Under the pieces are notes generated by a model. That model was given only the letters and a program-made list of their open reading frames with translations, searched no databases and was not told the DNA's origin. 64,000 nucleotides of DNA, taken from contig NC_080046.1 of NCBI RefSeq assembly GCF_012489685.1, positions 30,845,763 to 30,909,762 of the forward strand. The letters run 5' to 3'. The translations under genes and the position numbers were made by a program. This document shows, piece after piece, positions 60,334 through 64,000 of this stretch; the stretch's first letter is position 1, and every line of letters starts with the position of its first letter. Origin of the DNA: Lotus japonicus. Lineage: Eukaryota; Streptophyta; Magnoliopsida; Fabales; Fabaceae.

Positions 60334-63300
60334 AGAACCTCCAGGTTAAAGTTTCAAGGTTCATTCTGTTGCAAAATTTGAAACAGCCGTAACGTTTGCT
60401 CTGAAACCCAGAATTGAGCCTATTTTATATGCTTCTAGGGTAGACGAACCTATTTAATTCACCTGCTAGACGAATTTAACGGGTGAAATCAGTAAAAGTG
60501 GAAAACGAAACCTACAGGTTGAATTTTGAAAGTTAATTCGGCTGCAAACTTCAAACAGCAACGGCTTTTGCCCCAGAACCCAGAATTGAGCATATTTTTT
60601 ATGCTTTTGGGGGTTGAAGAAGCTATTTTATTTACCTGCTAGCCGAATTTAACGGGGGAAATCGGTAAAAGTAGAAAACAGAACCTACAGGTAGAATTTT
60701 AAAGGTTCATTCAGCCGCAAACTTCGAACAGCCATAACTTTTGGTCGGGAACCCAGAATGAAGCATATTTTATATCCTTTGGGGGTAGAAGAAGCTACTT
60801 TATCCACCTGCCAGCCGATTTAAACGGGGAAAATCGATAAAAATTGAAAACGGAACCTGCAGGTTTATTTTTAAGCTTAATTCGCCTGCAAACTTCAAAC
60901 AGCCATAACTTTTGCCCCGGAAGCCTGAATTGAGCATATTTTATATGCTTTTGGGGTAGAAGAAACTACTTTATTCACCTGCTAGCCGTATTTAACAAGG
61001 GAAATCGGTAAAAGTAGAAAACAGAACCTCCAGGTTAAAGTTTGAAGGTTCATTCTGCTGCAAAATTTAAACAGCCGTAACGTTTGCCCCGAAACCCAGA
61101 ATTGAGCCTATTTTATATGCTTCTAGGGTAGAAGAAGCTATTTAATTCACCTGCTAGACGAATTTAACGGGTGAAATCGGTAAAAGTAGAAAACGGAACC
61201 TACAGGTTGAATTTTGAAAGTTAATTCGGCTGCAAACTTTAAACAGCAATGACTTTTACCCCGGAACCCAGAATTGAGTATATTTTTTATGCTTTTGGGG
61301 GGTGAAGAAGCTATTTTATTTACCTGCTAGCCGAATTTAACGGGGGAAATCGGTAAAAGTAGAAAACAGAACCTACAGGTAGAATTTTAAAGGTTCATTC
61401 AGCCGCAAACTTCAAACAGCCATAACTTTTGGCCGGGAACCCAGAATGAAGCATATTTTATATCCTTTGGGGGTAGAAGAAGCTACTTTATCCACCTGCC
61501 AGCCGAATTAAACGGGGGAAATCAATAAAAATTGAAAACGGAACCTGCAGGTTTAATTTTTAAGCTTAATTCGCCTGCAAACTTCAAACAGCCATAACTT
61601 TTGCCCCGGACGCCTGAATTGAGCATATTTTATATGCTTTTGGGGTAGAAGAAACTACTTTATTCACCTGCTAGCCGTATTTAACAAGGGAAATCGGTAA
61701 AAGTAGAAAACAGAACCTCCAGGTTAAAGTTTGAAGGTTCATTCTGCTGCAAAATTTAAACAGCCGTAATGTTTGCCCCGAAACCCAGAATTGAGCCTAT
61801 TTAATATGCTTCTAGGGTAGAAGAAGCTATTTAATTCACCTGCTAGACGAATTTAACGGGTGAAATCAGTAAAAGTGGAAAACGAAACCTACAGGTTGAA
61901 TTTTGAAAGTTAATTCGGCTGCAAACTTCAAACAGCAACGACTTTTGCCCCAGAACCCAGAATTGAGCATATTTTTTATGCTTTTGGGGGTTGAAGAAGC
62001 TGTTTTATTTACCTGCTAGCCGAATTTAACGGGGGAAATCGGTAAAAGTAGAAAACAGAACCTACAGGTAGAATTTTAAAGGTTCATTCAGCCGCAAACT
62101 TCGAACAGCCATAACTTTTGGCCGGGAACCCAGAATGAAGCATATTTTATATCCTTTGGGGGTAGAAGAAGCTACTTTATCCACCTGCCAGCCGAATTAA
62201 ACGGGGGAAATCAATAAAAATTGAAAACGGAACCTGCAGGTTTAATTTTTAAGCTTAATTCGCCTGCAAACTTCAAACAGCCATAACTTTTGCCCCGGAC
62301 GCCTGAATTGAGCATATTTTATATGCTTTTGGGGTAGAAGAAACTACTTTATTCACCTGCTAGCCGTATTTAACAAGGGAAATCGGTAAAAGTAGAAAAC
62401 AGAACCTCCAGGTTAAAGTTTGAAGGTTCATTCTGCTGCAAAATTTAAACAGCCGTAATGTTTGCCCCGAAACCCAGAATTGAGCCTATTTTATATGCTT
62501 CTAGGGTAGAAGAAGCTATTTAATTCACCTGCTAGACGAATTTAACGGGTGAAATCAGTAAAAGTGGAAAACGAAACCTACAGGTTGAATTTTGAAAGTT
62601 AATTCGGCTGCAAACTTCAAACAGCAACGACTTTTGCCCCAGAACCCAGAATTGAGCATATTTTTTATGCTTTTGGGGGTTGAAGAAGCTGTTTTATTTA
62701 CCTGCTAGCCGAATTTAACGGGGGAAATCGGTAAAAGTAGAAAACAGAACCTACAGGTAGAATTTTAAAGGTTCATTCAGCCGCAAACTTCGAACAGCCA
62801 TAACTTTTGGCCGGGAACCCAGAATGAAGCATATTTTATATCCTTTGGGGGTAGAAGAAGCTACTTTATCCACCTGCCAGCCGAATTAAACGGGGGAAAT
62901 CAATAAAAATTGAAAACGGAACCTGCAGGTTTAATTTTTAAGCTTAATTCGCCTGCAAACTTCAAACAGCCATAACTTTTGCCCCGGAAGCCTGAATTGA
63001 GCATATTTTATATGCTTTTGGGGTAGAAGAATCTACTTTATTCACCTGCTAGCCGTATTTAACAAGGGAAATCGGTAAAAGTAGAAAACAGAACCTCCAG
63101 GTTTAAGTTTGAAGGTTCATTCTGCTGCAAAATTTAAACAGCCGTAACGTTTGACCCGAAACCCAGAATTGAGCCTATTTTATATGCTTCTAGGGTAGAA
63201 GAAGCTATTTAATTCACCTGCTAGACGAATTTAACGGGTGAAATCAGTAAAAGTAGAAAACGGAACCTACAGGTTGAATTTTGAAAGTTAATTCGGCTGC

Positions 63301-63780
63301 AAACTTTAAACAGCAATGACTTTTGCCCCGGAACCCAGAATTGAGCATATTTTTTTATGCTTTTGGGGGTTGAAGAAGCTATTTTATTTACCTGCTAGCC
63401 GAATTTAACGGGGGAAATCGGTAAAAGTAGAAAACAGAACCTACATGTAGAATTTTAAAGGTTCATTCCGCCGCAAACTTCAAACAGCCATAACTTTTGG
63501 CCCAGAACCTAGAATGAAGCATATTTTATATCCTATGGGGGTAGAAGAAGCTACTTTATCCACCTGCCAGCCGAATTAAACGGGGGAAATCAATAAAAAT
63601 TGAAAACGGAACCTGCAGGTTTAATTTTTAAGCTTAATTCGCCTGCAAACTTTAAACAGCCATAACTTTTGCTCCGGAAGCCTGAATTGTGCATATTTTA
63701 TATGCTTTTGGGGTAGAAGAAGCTACTTTATTCACCTGCAAGCCGAATTTAACAAGGGAAATCGGTAAAAGTAGAAAACA
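60334..63780 (-). repeat. 689-bp higher-order repeat, second run
   Basis: The same landmark falls at 60334, 61023, 61712, 62401, 63090 and 63780. The order of sub-variants (first TTTCAAGG, then TTTGAAGG types, then a variant at 63090, then TTTCAAGG) follows the first run, except that the second unit has switched type. Confidence 0.88.
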
Positions 63781-64000
63781 GAACCTCCAGGTTAAAGTTT
63801 CAAGGTTCATTCTGTTGCAAAATTTGAAACAGCCGTAACGTTTGCTCTGAAACCCAGAATTGAGCCTATTTTATATGCTTCTAGGGTAGACGAACCTATT
63901 TAATTCACCTGCTAGACGAATTTAACGGGTGAAATCAGTAAAAGTGGAAAACGAAACCTACAGGTTGAATTTTGAAAGTTAATTCGGCTGCAAACTTCAA

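Larger units (their letters stand above)
46039..64000 (-). repeat. 172-bp satellite, third block, opposite orientation
   Basis: About 104 monomers of the same 172-bp satellite, now reading on the - strand. No gene is seen in 18 kb. The left part (46-52 kb) is a mixture of monomer types with small deletions, for example around 50,540-50,660. The right part is regular: four monomer types repeat in fixed order. The array runs off the right edge. Confidence 0.95.

Overview
The window is nuclear repeat DNA from a flowering plant. It holds two satellite arrays, pieces of two SIRE/Maximus-type Ty1/copia retrotransposons and one very long solo LTR, with no ordinary host gene. The copia lineage and its style suggest a legume, but that is inference. 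Two runs of exactly 100 N (13750-13849, 40512-40611) cut the window into three contigs.

Layout. (1) 1-13749: a satellite of 42-52 bp subunits packed with CACGTG palindromes, organised in higher-order units of about 1.35 kb. (2) 13850-20716, + strand: the 3' half of a SIRE-type element, with the end of RT and RNase H, an intact 949-aa ORF in the env-like position, a 130-aa ORF on the opposite strand, polypurine tracts and the 3' LTR. (3) 20717-34132: a 172-bp satellite, split at 22440-26508 by a 4,069-bp solo LTR with a 5-bp target duplication. (4) 34133-40511, - strand: the 3' half of a second, decayed SIRE-type element. (5) 40612-46038, - strand: the 5' half of a SIRE-type element (5' LTR, tRNA-Met primer site, gag, protease-integrase, RT). 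(6) 46039-64000: the same 172-bp satellite in the opposite orientation, with a 689-bp four-monomer repeat and a 5.8-kb super-repeat.

The main structural conclusion is that the two element halves facing gap 2 do not belong together. The LTR at 44816-46038 is practically identical to the one at 19494-20716 (both 1,223 bp), not to the one at 34133-35339 (1,207 bp, many differences). The outer flanks of that pair form a perfect TAATT target duplication. The contig ends at 13850-14019 and 40612-40782 also overlap. Flipping the middle contig (13850-40511) gives one young element of about 12.1 kb in a satellite of uniform orientation. Either the scaffold is misoriented, or a real inversion occurred between two inverted elements.

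The most interesting biology is the antisense gene carried by both SIRE copies. It encodes a small, charged, probably coiled-coil protein and has its own TATA box and AATAAA signal. It is conserved as protein (about two-thirds identity, mostly conservative changes) while its DNA has diverged. The second is the CACGTG satellite, whose sites lie about two or three helical turns apart and alternate in orientation.
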